From assembly GCF_030380815.1 (NCBI RefSeq), contig NZ_JAUDUY010000004.1, positions 336,355 through 400,354 of the forward strand: 64,000 nt of DNA. The letters are read 5' to 3'. Positions 55,274 to 63,955 of the stretch are shown here, piece after piece (positions within the stretch are counted from its first letter, which is position 1; each line of letters opens with the position of its first letter). A model generated the notes under the pieces. That model had not been told where the DNA came from. It made no database searches and was given only the letters and a program-made list of their open reading frames with translations. A program made the position numbers and the translations under genes. The stretch is from Robiginitalea aurantiaca. Its GTDB lineage: Bacteria; Bacteroidota; Bacteroidia; Flavobacteriales; Flavobacteriaceae.

Positions 55274-55312
55274 AAAAAAAAGACCGGAGTTTTCACTCCG
55301 GTCTTTTTTTTT
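55274..55312. terminator. Bidirectional terminator between rplS and rocD
   Basis: Perfect 10-bp stem (AGACCGGAGT at 55281-55290, ACTCCGGTCT at 55295-55304), with an A run on the left and a T run on the right, so it works on both strands. It ends at the rocD stop codon. Confidence 0.93.
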
Positions 55313-56588
55313 AGGCAGCTTCGTAATTGAGAAGCGTTTTACGAATGATTTCCACACATTCTTCCAATTGTTCCTCTGTCATCACAAGGGGAGGCGCAAA
55401 ACGTATAATGTTACCATGAGTCGGTTTGGCCAGAAGACCATTCTCTTTTAAGGCCACACATATTTCCCAGGCAGTGGAGCTGTCCTCGGTGTCATTGATA
55501 ACAATGGCATTCAAAAGCCCCTTCCCCCTAACGAGTTTTACCAGATTTGTTTCCTGTATTATTTCCTTCATTTTATCTCTGAAGATTTGCCCGAGCCGCT
55601 CGGCACGTTCAGCCAGACGTTCTTCCCGCACAACCTCAAGGGCGGCAACAGCCACAGCACATGCCAGGGGGTTGCCCCCAAAGGTGGAGCCGTGATTTCC
55701 CGGACGGATCACCTCCATGATTTCATCATTGGCCAGAACAGCTGAAACAGGAAAAACACCACCTGACAAGGCCTTGCCCAAAATAAGGATATCGGGTTTT
55801 ACCTCCGGGGTCCCGGAACAATTCTTTTCGGGGCAATTGCAGTTTCCGCAACTGGCCAGTAAACGGCCCGTACGGGCAACCCCGGTCTGAACTTCATCGG
55901 CAATGAACAGAACGTCATTGGCCTTACATATTTTTTTAGCCTCCTTCAAATAATTTGCGTCGGGTACATATACCCCGGCCTCACCCTGTATAGGCTCAAC
56001 CATAAATGCTGCAACGTCAGGGCCCATTACTTCTTCGAGGGCATTGAGATCGTTATATCTGATCGCAATGATCCCAGGTGTAAAGGGTCCGAAGTTCTCT
56101 GTGGCAATAGGGTCGTTGGATGCTGAAATTATGGAGATCGTGCGACCGTGAAAGTTGTTCTGACAAACCACTATTTTCGCCTTGTTCGCAGGAATGCCCT
56201 TTTTCTCATAACCCCACTTTCTGGCCAACTTCATCGCCGTTTCAACCGCTTCAGCCCCGGTATTCATGGGCAGCACCTTGTCAAATCCAAAATACTCGGT
56301 AATATACTTTTCGTAAGGCCCCAGCTGGTCGTTGTAAAACGCCCGTGAAGTAAGGGTAAGGTTTTCGGCCTGGGTTTTCAGGGCGCCGATGATTTTCGGA
56401 TGGCAATGCCCCTGGTTTACTGCCGAATATGCAGATAAAAAATCGTAATACTTTTTCCCTTCCACATCCCATACATAAGCACCTTCACCCCGGCTTAAAA
56501 CCACTGGGAGCGGGTGGTAATTCTGTGCGCCGTATCGCGCTTCAAGAGCCATAGCCTCCGCTGAACTGAGTTTTTCAATAACAGACAT
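55311..56588 (-). CDS. rocD: Ornithine--oxo-acid transaminase
   Basis: PLP class III aminotransferase that converts ornithine to glutamate semialdehyde in arginine breakdown and proline synthesis. 425 aa. The PLP lysine is in [23 protein letters not shown]. Other residues include [37 protein letters not shown] and [13 protein letters not shown] with [14 protein letters not shown]. The C-rich insert [14 protein letters not shown] near 250 is unusual for plain OAT and could bind metal. No other arginine-degradation genes are adjacent. Upstream of the start there is only a one-mismatch -7 match (TGTATTTG). Confidence 0.94.
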   Translation of the reverse strand: MSVIEKLSSAEAMALEARYGAQNYHPLPVVLSRGEGAYVWDVEGKKYYDFLSAYSAVNQGHCHPKIIGALKTQAENLTLTSRAFYNDQLGPYEKYITEYFGFDKVLPMNTGAEAVETAMKLARKWGYEKKGIPANKAKIVVCQNNFHGRTISIISASNDPIATENFGPFTPGIIAIRYNDLNALEEVMGPDVAAFMVEPIQGEAGVYVPDANYLKEAKKICKANDVLFIADEVQTGVARTGRLLASCGNCNCPEKNCSGTPEVKPDILILGKALSGGVFPVSAVLANDEIMEVIRPGNHGSTFGGNPLACAVAVAALEVVREERLAERAERLGQIFRDKMKEIIQETNLVKLVRGKGLLNAIVINDTEDSSTAWEICVALKENGLLAKPTHGNIIRFAPPLVMTEEQLEECVEIIRKTLLNYEAA

Positions 56589-56694
56589 TCCTCAAAATTT
56601 TTAATTATTCAAATACAATTCCTGCTTTGGGAGAGAAATCATCCGCGAAGAGGCATAAATGTACGATTATTTGAAGGGTGTAAACAAAATTTTC

Positions 56695-56711
56695 AGGGCG
56701 AAATCCGCCCT
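56695..56711. other. Perfect hairpin in the rocD-rlmD gap
   Basis: AGGGCG-AAATC-CGCCCT, 6-bp stem with 5-base loop, in the 203-base gap between the divergent rocD and rlmD genes. No T-run follows on either strand, so it is not a typical terminator. The remainder of the gap shows nothing I can identify beyond the rlmD -7 element. Confidence 0.4.
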
Positions 56712-56779
56712 ATTCCCGACAGCCTGATTATCCGGTATTCGAGGATGACCTGTTAAGCGTTTCTATTGAACAAAACCCT

Positions 56780-56787
56780 TACTTTTG
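56780..56787 (+). promoter_or_regulatory. -7 promoter element immediately upstream of rlmD
   Basis: TACTTTTG, then CCCC, then ATG. The spacing implies a leaderless or nearly leaderless transcript. Confidence 0.5.
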
Positions 56788-56791
56788 CCCC

Positions 56792-58210
56792 ATGAGAAAA
56801 AGAAAGGTCAGGCCACACTTTGAAGACCTGAGAGTTATAGATGCGGGCTCCAAAGGAAAGGCTGTAGCAAAGGCTCCGGATGGGCGTATCGTCTTTATCA
56901 GCGGTGCCGTTCCGGGAGACTTGGTTTCAGTACAAACCACCCGAAAACGAAAAGGGTACTATGAGGGTTACGTAACCGCCATACAAGAAGCCTCTGAAGA
57001 TCGGGTTACACCCAAATGTATCCATTTTGGCACCTGCGGAGGGTGTAAATGGCAAAACATGAGTTATGAAGCGCAGTTGAAATTCAAACAAAAGGAAGTT
57101 GTGGAGAATCTCCTGCGGATCGGAAAGCTCGATTTACCGGAGATCGATCCGATTTTACCGGCCCCCCAGCCTTTTTATTACCGCAATAAGATGGAATTTT
57201 CTTTTTCCAATAACCGCTGGCTGCAACCTGAAGAACTCGAAGAGGGTTACCCCGCGGGTAGCAGGAATGCCCTGGGGTTGCACATTCCGGGAATGTGGGA
57301 TAAAATCCTGGATCTCAAGGAGTGCCATCTGATGGCTGATCCTGTCAATCAGATCCGCCTGGCCATTCGCGAATATGCCGATGCGAACGGACTTTCCTTT
57401 TTTGACCCCAGGAAGCAGGAAGGACTGCTTCGCACGCTGATGATCAGAAGTACATCCTCGGGCAGCCTGATGATTGTGCTTCAATTATTTGAGGAGGATC
57501 AAGCAGGCAGGGAACTCCTGCTCGATTACCTGCTTGATACATTTCCACAAATCTCATCCCTTTACTATACCGTCAACCAAAAAAAGAACGATACGATCTA
57601 CGACCAGGAGCTCATAAGATATGCGGGGGCTTCCTGCATTTATGAGACAATGGAGGGGCTGCAATTTCAGATCACCCCCAAATCTTTTTATCAGACAAAT
57701 AGTGAACAAGCCTACCAACTATACAGGAAAGTCCGGGAATTCGCCGGTCTTTCGGGTACAGAACTCGTTTACGACCTCTACACCGGGTTGGGTACCATTG
57801 CGCAGTTCGTCGCTCGGGAAGCGGGAAAAGTTGTCGGAATTGAAGCTGTCCCTGAAGCCGTTGAAGCGGCAAGGGAAAATGCTAAGGTCAACAATATCGG
57901 TAATGTCTCCTTTTACTCCGGGGATATGAAGGATCTGTTCAGTCGTGAATTCCTGGCGGAACACGGCCACCCGGAAGTGCTGATTACCGACCCTCCCAGA
58001 GACGGTATGCACAAAGACGTCATTGAGAGAATTCTTGAAATCACCCCATCACGAATCGTGTATGTGAGCTGCAACAGTGCCACTCAAGCCAGAGATCTGG
58101 CTTTGATGAAAGATGTATATGAAGTCGTAAGGGTTCAACCTGTGGATATGTTTCCGCAGACCCATCACGTTGAAAATATTGTACTTTTAAGACGGCGGAA
58201 TAATCCGTAA
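56792..58210 (+). CDS. rlmD: 23S rRNA (uracil-5-)-methyltransferase RlmD
   Basis: TRAM/TrmA-type enzyme that methylates U1939 of 23S rRNA (472 aa). N-terminal TRAM domain (about 8-65), then a [4Fe-4S] cluster motif CIHFGTCGGCKWQNM (about 74-88). The C-terminal methyltransferase domain has the SAM motif VYDLYTGLGTIAQFVA, the DPPRDGMHKDV motif and the catalytic Cys of VYVSCNSATQARDL. Two related families, RlmD and RlmC, are hard to separate; this one has the RlmD-type TRAM domain. The small DUF6452-like gene follows after 12 bases. Confidence 0.93.
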   Translation: MRKRKVRPHFEDLRVIDAGSKGKAVAKAPDGRIVFISGAVPGDLVSVQTTRKRKGYYEGYVTAIQEASEDRVTPKCIHFGTCGGCKWQNMSYEAQLKFKQKEVVENLLRIGKLDLPEIDPILPAPQPFYYRNKMEFSFSNNRWLQPEELEEGYPAGSRNALGLHIPGMWDKILDLKECHLMADPVNQIRLAIREYADANGLSFFDPRKQEGLLRTLMIRSTSSGSLMIVLQLFEEDQAGRELLLDYLLDTFPQISSLYYTVNQKKNDTIYDQELIRYAGASCIYETMEGLQFQITPKSFYQTNSEQAYQLYRKVREFAGLSGTELVYDLYTGLGTIAQFVAREAGKVVGIEAVPEAVEAARENAKVNNIGNVSFYSGDMKDLFSREFLAEHGHPEVLITDPPRDGMHKDVIERILEITPSRIVYVSCNSATQARDLALMKDVYEVVRVQPVDMFPQTHHVENIVLLRRRNNP

Positions 58211-58222
58211 TTTACCCCCTTT

Positions 58223-58753
58223 ATGCTTAAAGCAACTTTTCCTTTTTTTGGACGCACCATATGCATTCTAATGGTATGCAGTTTGTTATTGATGCTGCTA
58301 GGTGGATGCGAGAAAGATGATATTTGTGTGGATGGGGATACGCCTTTGTTGATCATCAAGTTTTTTGATGCTGAAAATCCGCTGGACGCCAAAAGTGTGA
58401 ATCGCCTGAGGGTACTCGGTCTGGGTAAAGATGAGGCGGTGGATACATTTACGGATCGAAGCACTTTGGACTCCATTGCCATTCCCCTGCGTCCTGGAGA
58501 AACAGAGACGACCTTTATAATGATCCTCGATTCTCAAGATGATGAGGAACAGGAAATTGGTAATCCGGACACCGTTCGTTTCGATTATCAAACCCGTGAA
58601 GTCTTTATTTCCAGAGCGTGTGGCTTTGTTGCCCAATACGACGAGCTGGAGTCCCAATTACAGACCGGGTCCGAAAACTGGATACAGAATATTGAAGTGG
58701 AATATACTTCGGTACAAAACCTGGACAGTACGCATGTGTCGATCTTTCATTAA
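58223..58753 (+). CDS. DUF6452-like lipoprotein, unknown function
   Basis: Predicted lipoprotein of 176 aa with the lipobox LLGGCEK (Cys29). The body is beta-rich, with conserved patterns CVDGDTPLLIIKFFDAENP and ACGFVAQYDEL. It is followed, with a 20-base overlap, by a DUF6048-like gene; this pair next to rlmD recurs in flavobacteria as I remember it. Function unknown, probably envelope-associated. Confidence 0.75.
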   Translation: MLKATFPFFGRTICILMVCSLLLMLLGGCEKDDICVDGDTPLLIIKFFDAENPLDAKSVNRLRVLGLGKDEAVDTFTDRSTLDSIAIPLRPGETETTFIMILDSQDDEEQEIGNPDTVRFDYQTREVFISRACGFVAQYDELESQLQTGSENWIQNIEVEYTSVQNLDSTHVSIFH

Positions 58754-59507
58754 ATTTTCACTACTCCTGGCACTGTTCTGCTCCTATACGGGTTTTGGAC
58801 AAAAGAAGGTGCGGGATACCACGAAGAAATCGGAAATCTATGGTCTGCGGGTGGGGATTGATCTGAGCCGGCCCTTAATTTCAGTTTTTAAGGACGGATA
58901 TCAGGGCCTGGAAATTGTGGGAGACTACCGACTAAGCAACCGCTGGTACCTGGCAGCCGAACTCGGAAATGAATCGAATGTTGTTGAAGAGGTCCTGGAC
59001 AATGCCGATGGAAATAACCGGATTACAATTTATGAAATGAATCCCTCTGGAAGCTATATTAAGCTCGGGGCTGATTTCAATACCTATCAGAACTGGTTTG
59101 GCATGAACAACAGCATTATTGTGGGTGCGCGCTATGCCTTTTCTACCTTTAGCACTTCCCTGGACAAGTACAGCTTATTCGACAGTAACCGGTACTGGAA
59201 TCCCGATACGTTTCCCCAGGGATCAGGAGCGTATTTAGGGGAATATTCGGGCCTGAATGCCTCCTGGCTCGAACTCTTGTTAGGGGTTAAAACAGAGCTC
59301 TTTGCAAATATTTACCTGGGAGCGAGTGTGCGGCTTGGAATTTTGGTTACAGATTCCGGTGCGGGCCCCTTTCCAAATGTCTGGATTCCCGGTTTCAACA
59401 AAAAAACAGACAACAGCAGGTTTGGAGTCGGATTTAATTACTCCATCAGTTATTTAATCCCCCTCTACCGGAAATCCCGGGAAAAGCCTGTGGAAATCAC
59501 GGAATAA
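58734..59507 (+). CDS. DUF6048-like outer-membrane protein, unknown function
   Basis: Exported protein of 257 aa. I start it at the ATG at 58734, because it opens a signal peptide (MCRSFIKFSLLLALFCSYTGFGQ, cut near FGQ) and overlaps the upstream gene by 20 bases; the longer frame from 58539 runs inside that gene. Regular strands such as YGLRVGIDLSRPLISVFKDGYQGLEIVGDYRLSNRWYLAAELGNES and the C-terminal FGVGFNYSISYLIPLY suggest an outer-membrane beta-barrel. It pairs with the lipoprotein upstream; together they may form an envelope complex. Confidence 0.75.
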   Translation: MCRSFIKFSLLLALFCSYTGFGQKKVRDTTKKSEIYGLRVGIDLSRPLISVFKDGYQGLEIVGDYRLSNRWYLAAELGNESNVVEEVLDNADGNNRITIYEMNPSGSYIKLGADFNTYQNWFGMNNSIIVGARYAFSTFSTSLDKYSLFDSNRYWNPDTFPQGSGAYLGEYSGLNASWLELLLGVKTELFANIYLGASVRLGILVTDSGAGPFPNVWIPGFNKKTDNSRFGVGFNYSISYLIPLYRKSREKPVEITE

Positions 59508-59513
59508 CCCCTT

Positions 59514-60674
59514 TTATTTCGGGTTGTATTTTGCCTTTTTACTGCCCTCGTAAATTTCATAAAGGGCTAGCCTGGATTCAATACTTCCATTATAAAGCTT
59601 AATCTTCCTGGAAGGGCGCAGCCCTACATATTTCAGTGCTTCGAGATTGCCGGTAAACATCCATGCCCTTGTATTCTTATAGTGGCGCTTCAGGGTATTA
59701 CCAAATTCTTTGTAGAAGGACTCTATAGCTACCGGAAGCCGCTCTCCATAGGGGGGGTTGCAGATCAGGTGAAGGGGGCCTGCCGATTCTTTTTCAGTCT
59801 TAAAGAAGTCCTGATGCGTCACCTCGATGTATTCGGATAAGTTTGCATTCTTGATGTTTTCAGATGCCTTTTGAACCGCTGAGGGCGCTTTGTCGAAGCC
59901 CTGGATTTTATAATGGAATTCCCGTGTTCTGGCGAGGCTGGCATCATGGATGGTTTTAAAAAGATCCGGGTCGTAATCCTTCCAGTTCTGGAAGCCAAAG
60001 TTTTCCCTGTTAATATTCGCCGGGATATTGCATGCGATCATGGCAGCTTCAATCAGCAAAGTGCCACTGCCACACATCGGGTCAAGAAGGTCACATTGCC
60101 CGCGCCATCCACTCAACAAGAGCAATCCCGCCCCAAGCACCTCATTTATAGGGGCTATATTGGTATCCGTTCGGTAACCCCGCCTATGCAAAGAGCTGCC
60201 CGAACTGTCCAGGGACAGGTGAATCGTATCACCCTGCAAATGGAGGTGTATTCGAACGTCCGGATCAGAAACCGAAACTGTGGGCCGTTCCCCTACCCGC
60301 TTTCTGAACTGATCCACTATGGCATCTTTTGATTTCTGAGATACAAAGAGGGAATTTGAAAAATGGTCGCTATGCATTACCGTATCCACGACAAAGGTCA
60401 TTGAGGGATCCAGATATTTCTCCCAATTGACCTCCTGAATGGACGGGTATAGATCTTCCGGTCTGCGAATGCGAAAGGTCTGAATCGGTTTAAGAATTCG
60501 CAATGCGGTTCGAAGTGTGAGGTTTGCCTTGTACATAAAACCCAGATCGCCTTCAAAGAAAGCACAGCGTACCCCTTCCTTTACATTACCTGCCCCCAGT
60601 TTTCGCAATTCCTCGCTAAGGACAGATTCCATCCCGTAAAGGGTTTTGGCGATCATTTTAAAATTTTCTGCCAT
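59514..60674 (-). CDS. THUMP-domain RNA methyltransferase (RlmL/YpsC-like)
   Basis: Class I SAM-dependent methyltransferase of 386 aa with an N-terminal THUMP domain (about 45-155). The SAM motif is DLLDPMCGSGTLLIEAAMIACNIPAN and the catalytic site LICNPPYGERL (NPPY). It corresponds to the N-terminal (m2G2445) half of E. coli RlmL, like the shorter YpsC forms, so it probably makes m2G in 23S rRNA. A second in-frame ATG lies six codons in. It faces the DUF6048-like gene tail to tail, 6 bases apart, and is divergent from the ZIP gene. Confidence 0.92.
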   Translation of the reverse strand: MAENFKMIAKTLYGMESVLSEELRKLGAGNVKEGVRCAFFEGDLGFMYKANLTLRTALRILKPIQTFRIRRPEDLYPSIQEVNWEKYLDPSMTFVVDTVMHSDHFSNSLFVSQKSKDAIVDQFRKRVGERPTVSVSDPDVRIHLHLQGDTIHLSLDSSGSSLHRRGYRTDTNIAPINEVLGAGLLLLSGWRGQCDLLDPMCGSGTLLIEAAMIACNIPANINRENFGFQNWKDYDPDLFKTIHDASLARTREFHYKIQGFDKAPSAVQKASENIKNANLSEYIEVTHQDFFKTEKESAGPLHLICNPPYGERLPVAIESFYKEFGNTLKRHYKNTRAWMFTGNLEALKYVGLRPSRKIKLYNGSIESRLALYEIYEGSKKAKYNPK

Positions 60675-60729
60675 GGCATACGCATTTTGAACCCCAAAAA
60701 TACACTAATTTTACAGGCGTATTTAATAA

Positions 60730-61422
60730 ATGACACCTAACCAACCCTCCTTTCTCGTCCTTACCTTACCCGCCCTTGCAGTGGTTTTGAGCTTTGTAGT
60801 TCTAATCCTCTTTCCGGCCCTGCGATTGCGCAGCCATCGGCTGTTGCTATCCTTTAGCGGAGCCTTCCTTTTGGGAATCACGCTTTTTGAACTCTTCCCT
60901 GAGGTGTACAGGGATTTTGAAATGCGACAAGCCGGCGTGTTTATTGCCCTGGGGATCCTGCTCCAAATTGTTTTGGAATTTTTTTCAAGAGGTGCAGAAC
61001 ACGGACATTTGCACCACAAAGGGGAACAATCAGGGATTTCAGGAATACTTTTCCTGAGTCTTGGCATTCACGCTTTTCTCGAAGGAATCCCGCTGGTACA
61101 GAATCCGGATGTAGTCTGGGGGATTTCAATCCATAAAATACCGGTAGCCCTTATTTTTGGGAGTTTTCTCCTGGGTTCCGGAAAGACGCCAACTCAAAGC
61201 TGGGTCGTTGTTGTGATCTTCGCCCTCATGACGCCCCTGGGAGCTATATTCGGGAACCTGACCATGCTTCAAAACATATATCCTTATTTGCTCGCCCTGG
61301 TTATCGGAATGATCCTCCATGTATCGACCATTATATTGTTTGAAAGCTCAAAAGACCACGCTGTGAACCTCAAGCGATTCGGGGTCATTGTACTTGGAAT
61401 GGTTCTGGCTTACCTCCTTTAG
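60730..61422 (+). CDS. ZIP family metal transporter
   Basis: Membrane protein of 230 aa with about seven to eight hydrophobic segments. Metal-site motifs of the ZIP family are present: LFLSLGIHAFLEGIPL (H and E of TM4) and GISIHKIPVALIFGSF (H of TM5). A short histidine-containing loop (HGHLHHKGE) precedes TM4, as usual in zinc or iron ZIPs. Metal specificity is not predictable. It stands alone, converging with the hemolysin III gene with 10 bases between stops. Confidence 0.92.
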   Translation: MTPNQPSFLVLTLPALAVVLSFVVLILFPALRLRSHRLLLSFSGAFLLGITLFELFPEVYRDFEMRQAGVFIALGILLQIVLEFFSRGAEHGHLHHKGEQSGISGILFLSLGIHAFLEGIPLVQNPDVVWGISIHKIPVALIFGSFLLGSGKTPTQSWVVVVIFALMTPLGAIFGNLTMLQNIYPYLLALVIGMILHVSTIILFESSKDHAVNLKRFGVIVLGMVLAYLL

Positions 61423-61432
61423 GTATTCTACG

Positions 61433-62068
61433 TTAATCGGGAACGACGTCAAGATAGACGAGAAGCCAGTGGCAAATAGCCCCGCCCAGAACAAAGAAGT
61501 GCCAGATCATGTGATTAAACGGGATCTTTCGAATGGCATAGAACAAAATTCCCAGGGTATAAAAGGCCCCTCCCGCGATTAAGAGTCTCTTGCCTGTCGG
61601 GCTTAACAACTCCATCAGATTTCCTATGTCGATCACAATCAACCATCCCATCAGGAGATAAAGCAGCAGTGAAAATATTTCAAACCGGCCTGTAAAAAAG
61701 ATCTTCAGGACGGTGCCAAAGGCAGCCATTCCCCAAACAGCCCAGAACAGTGTCCATCCACTGGTATCCCTCAGGGTGATTAGGGCTACAGGAGTGTAGG
61801 TGCCTGCAATCAGAAAATAAATACTGATGTGATCCAGGATGCGAAGTTTCTTTTTAATTCTTGGGTCGGCAACGGCATGGTAGATCGTGGAGGCTGAAAA
61901 AAGCAAAATGATAGAAAGGCTGTAGACCCAAAGTGCCCAGCGCCCTGTAGGGTCCAGGTCCGACCCTTTTGAGACCAACATCACCGCACCCGCGATCCCC
62001 AGAAGAATTCCAAGGGCATGTGTCCCTGTATTCCAATATTCTTCTTCTTTATAGCTAAGGTTCCACAT
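61433..62068 (-). CDS. Hemolysin III (PAQR/YqfA) family membrane protein
   Basis: Seven-helix membrane protein of 211 aa of the hemolysin III/PAQR superfamily. The conserved metal-site residues are visible: Ser and His in SASTIYHAV, Asp in LDHISIYFLIAGTYTPV, and HxxxH in NHMIWHFFVLGGAICHW. Despite the name, most bacterial members are thought to act in membrane homeostasis and not as toxins. Upstream on its strand are a TACCTTTG -7 element and two TTTGG/CCAAA inverted repeats. Confidence 0.93.
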   Translation of the reverse strand: MWNLSYKEEEYWNTGTHALGILLGIAGAVMLVSKGSDLDPTGRWALWVYSLSIILLFSASTIYHAVADPRIKKKLRILDHISIYFLIAGTYTPVALITLRDTSGWTLFWAVWGMAAFGTVLKIFFTGRFEIFSLLLYLLMGWLIVIDIGNLMELLSPTGKRLLIAGGAFYTLGILFYAIRKIPFNHMIWHFFVLGGAICHWLLVYLDVVPD

Positions 62069-62086
62069 TCAGACCGAGTTCTGGAA

Positions 62087-62157
62087 TTTGGTCACCCAAA
62101 GGTACGGCATGAAAGGGAATAGACAGCGTAAGGGCACCTATTTTGGCCACCCCCAAA
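62087..62157. repeat. Pair of TTTGG/CCAAA inverted repeats upstream of hemolysin III
   Basis: Two short inverted repeats, TTTGG-N4-CCAAA (62087-62100) and TTTGG-N6-CCAAA (62142-62157), start 55 bases apart. The first overlaps the -7 element (TACCTTTG on the minus strand, 62097-62104). This looks like a repeated operator, but may be chance. Confidence 0.35.
62097..62104 (-). promoter_or_regulatory. -7 promoter element for hemolysin III
   Basis: Minus-strand TACCTTTG, 28 bases before the ATG at 62068. No -33 TTG at the expected spacing. Confidence 0.4.
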
Positions 62158-62233
62158 GGTTCTTTTTGGTTCTTGGTTATAGGAATTCACTGAAGGCAGA
62201 TAGGGCATCTGTAAAAGACACCTCAAAAGGGAG

Positions 62234-63547
62234 CTACTCCGGAAAATACCAAAATGGAATGTTTATGATCGTCCTGAGATAGACGCTATCCATGTCGTGA
62301 TCCTTGCGACGTACCCTAAGTACATGCTTGCCCCGTGGAACATTACCCAGGTCTAGGAATGTTTCATACCCCAATTGTTTCTGGGTATTCTGGGTGTAGA
62401 CAAATTCAGGTTTAAAATCCAGGCTATCAATGGTCAGCGTATACATATCCTCAAGGGTTTCAAGATATTTCTTCAGGCCATCGCGTTTTTTTGACCAACT
62501 GACGGTCCCCTCTGCAGTTGCAGAGAAAATACCCCTTTTATCTTCCTCGGGCTTAAGGTCTTCGTTAAAAAAGAAGACGTCATCCTCTACGCTGCTCCCA
62601 TAGGCGACAAAAACATTAAGGAAAGGATCGGATATCACCTTGGAAGGTATGGCAGCCCGGTCCACAAAAGGAACATCCTGCTCAAGTGTATCGAAATAAT
62701 TGGCCTTTCCCGCCGTATATGAATTGGTATTCATCTCATTGTCAATATAATTGGATGTGCTGAAACCTGTACCCGTCAAAAATGTCAGGCCCAGATAGAG
62801 CGGTATGACAATCCAGATCAGGCGTTTTCCAAACCGGGTGTCCAGGAAATTATAGACCATAGGTCGGTAAAGCACGGACAGGGTGAGGTATTTAAAGACC
62901 CAATAGAAGGGATAGTAAATCTTTGTGGTCCACTTCTTTCGTTTCAGCCAGCCCTGGGTCACAAAGTCTATAAATGTCAGTATCAGTCCAAGGCTGAGAA
63001 AGATAATCAGTGGTGGTGCCAACCAGGTTCTGGGCCACTCTGCAACATCTTCTTTGTCCAGCCACAATCCGATGAGCACAAAGCAAAAGGTAATCACCAG
63101 TAATCCCAGCAGGTAGAAAACCAGTAAAAAAGTTACGGCAAAAATGATACTGCAGTATTTCTCGAGGGTGGCCACGTAATTGTCAAAAGACCCTACCCTT
63201 TTCTGTAAGTGACGGGTAAATTTTTCACTGTAATTCAATTTATCATAGTCAATCTCACCGGAAACATATCGCAAACCGATAGCTCCAATCCACAAACCCC
63301 TCAAAATAACATGTGCAATCAGGTTTACCGTAATGATATACCAGGAAACCTTTAAACCCTGATAGAGCAGTATTGTATAAAAATTATCGTCATTTTCAGC
63401 CCTTAATGAAGCGAGTTCAATCGGCTCGATCACCATGAATAGCCCGTAAATCGCAAATCCTGAAATTATGAGCTCCAACTGCCAACTTTCCTGCTGAAGT
63501 ATGTCCAGCCAATTCTTAAATTTCTTATCGTTCGGGTCGTGGCTCAT
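62234..63547 (-). CDS. Multi-pass membrane protein with large C-terminal domain, unknown
   Basis: 437 aa without recognised motif. About five to six hydrophobic segments lie in the first 270 residues (around 25-45, 60-90, 135-160, 170-205 and 245-265). About 170 polar residues follow, beginning STSNYIDNEMNTNSYTAGKANYFDTL, and are likely extracytoplasmic. The C-terminal LGNVPRGKHVLRVRRKDHD stretch resembles a beta-sandwich. It is the last protein gene before an rRNA operon. I cannot say what it does. Confidence 0.7.
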   Translation of the reverse strand: MSHDPNDKKFKNWLDILQQESWQLELIISGFAIYGLFMVIEPIELASLRAENDDNFYTILLYQGLKVSWYIITVNLIAHVILRGLWIGAIGLRYVSGEIDYDKLNYSEKFTRHLQKRVGSFDNYVATLEKYCSIIFAVTFLLVFYLLGLLVITFCFVLIGLWLDKEDVAEWPRTWLAPPLIIFLSLGLILTFIDFVTQGWLKRKKWTTKIYYPFYWVFKYLTLSVLYRPMVYNFLDTRFGKRLIWIVIPLYLGLTFLTGTGFSTSNYIDNEMNTNSYTAGKANYFDTLEQDVPFVDRAAIPSKVISDPFLNVFVAYGSSVEDDVFFFNEDLKPEEDKRGIFSATAEGTVSWSKKRDGLKKYLETLEDMYTLTIDSLDFKPEFVYTQNTQKQLGYETFLDLGNVPRGKHVLRVRRKDHDMDSVYLRTIINIPFWYFPE

Positions 63548-63913
63548 TTTTTTAAGATCGGTGTCTTATTAAAGATAAAATAATATTCCAACCTGTTACA
63601 CTTTGCCTGAAATCAGATGCGGGTTTTCAGGCCTTGCAGAATTTGTTTACACAGCTTAATTCTTTTGGTGAAGCCACCCTTACCCGATTTGCGGAGATTG
63701 CCCTGGGTGATTTCAGTATGGTGCGCAAATGGTTGCATCCTGCTTTTTTAGTACAACGTAAAATCCTTTCTTATTTCCGGGGGTCAGGGGAGTTTACTCC
63801 CCCGGGGGGTGGATTCATGTCAAGGCATTGGGGTGCTGGTTACTTGCAGTATGCCGGGGTATCTTTCCTTTGGGGCGGGGGCTTCTGCCCCACCCGGAAC
63901 CTACAGTTTATCC
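63548..63913. other. Non-coding gap before the rRNA operon with GC-rich hairpins
   Basis: 366 bases without a gene I can support. A plus-strand open frame (63634-63918) starts with TTG and has low-complexity glycine-rich sequence, so I do not call it. Two strong palindromic segments are present: CCGGGGG/CCCCCGG around an inner GGGGAGT/ACTCCCC (63777-63806), and TGGGGC/GCCCCA around 63871-63892. The first half contains a TATCTTTA -7-like element for the membrane gene on the minus strand. Confidence 0.55.
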
Positions 63914-63951
63914 CATAAAAAAAGCCCTTCACATTTCTGTAAAGGGCTTTC
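63914..63951 (-). terminator. rRNA operon terminator
   Basis: On the minus strand a stem (AAGCCCTT at 63922-63929 pairing with AAGGGCTT at 63942-63949, loop about 12 bases) is followed by a run of seven T. It lies directly after the 5S rRNA. Confidence 0.88.
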
Positions 63952-63955
63952 GAAG

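Noticed and set aside
62088..62282. Open frame of 64 codons on the plus strand
   Set aside because: Overlaps the promoter of hemolysin III and the end of another gene; non-ATG context and no family pattern.
63634..63918. Open frame of 94 codons before the rRNA operon
   Set aside because: TTG start, no recognisable protein pattern, glycine-rich tail produced by GC-rich palindromes, and it runs to the rRNA terminator.
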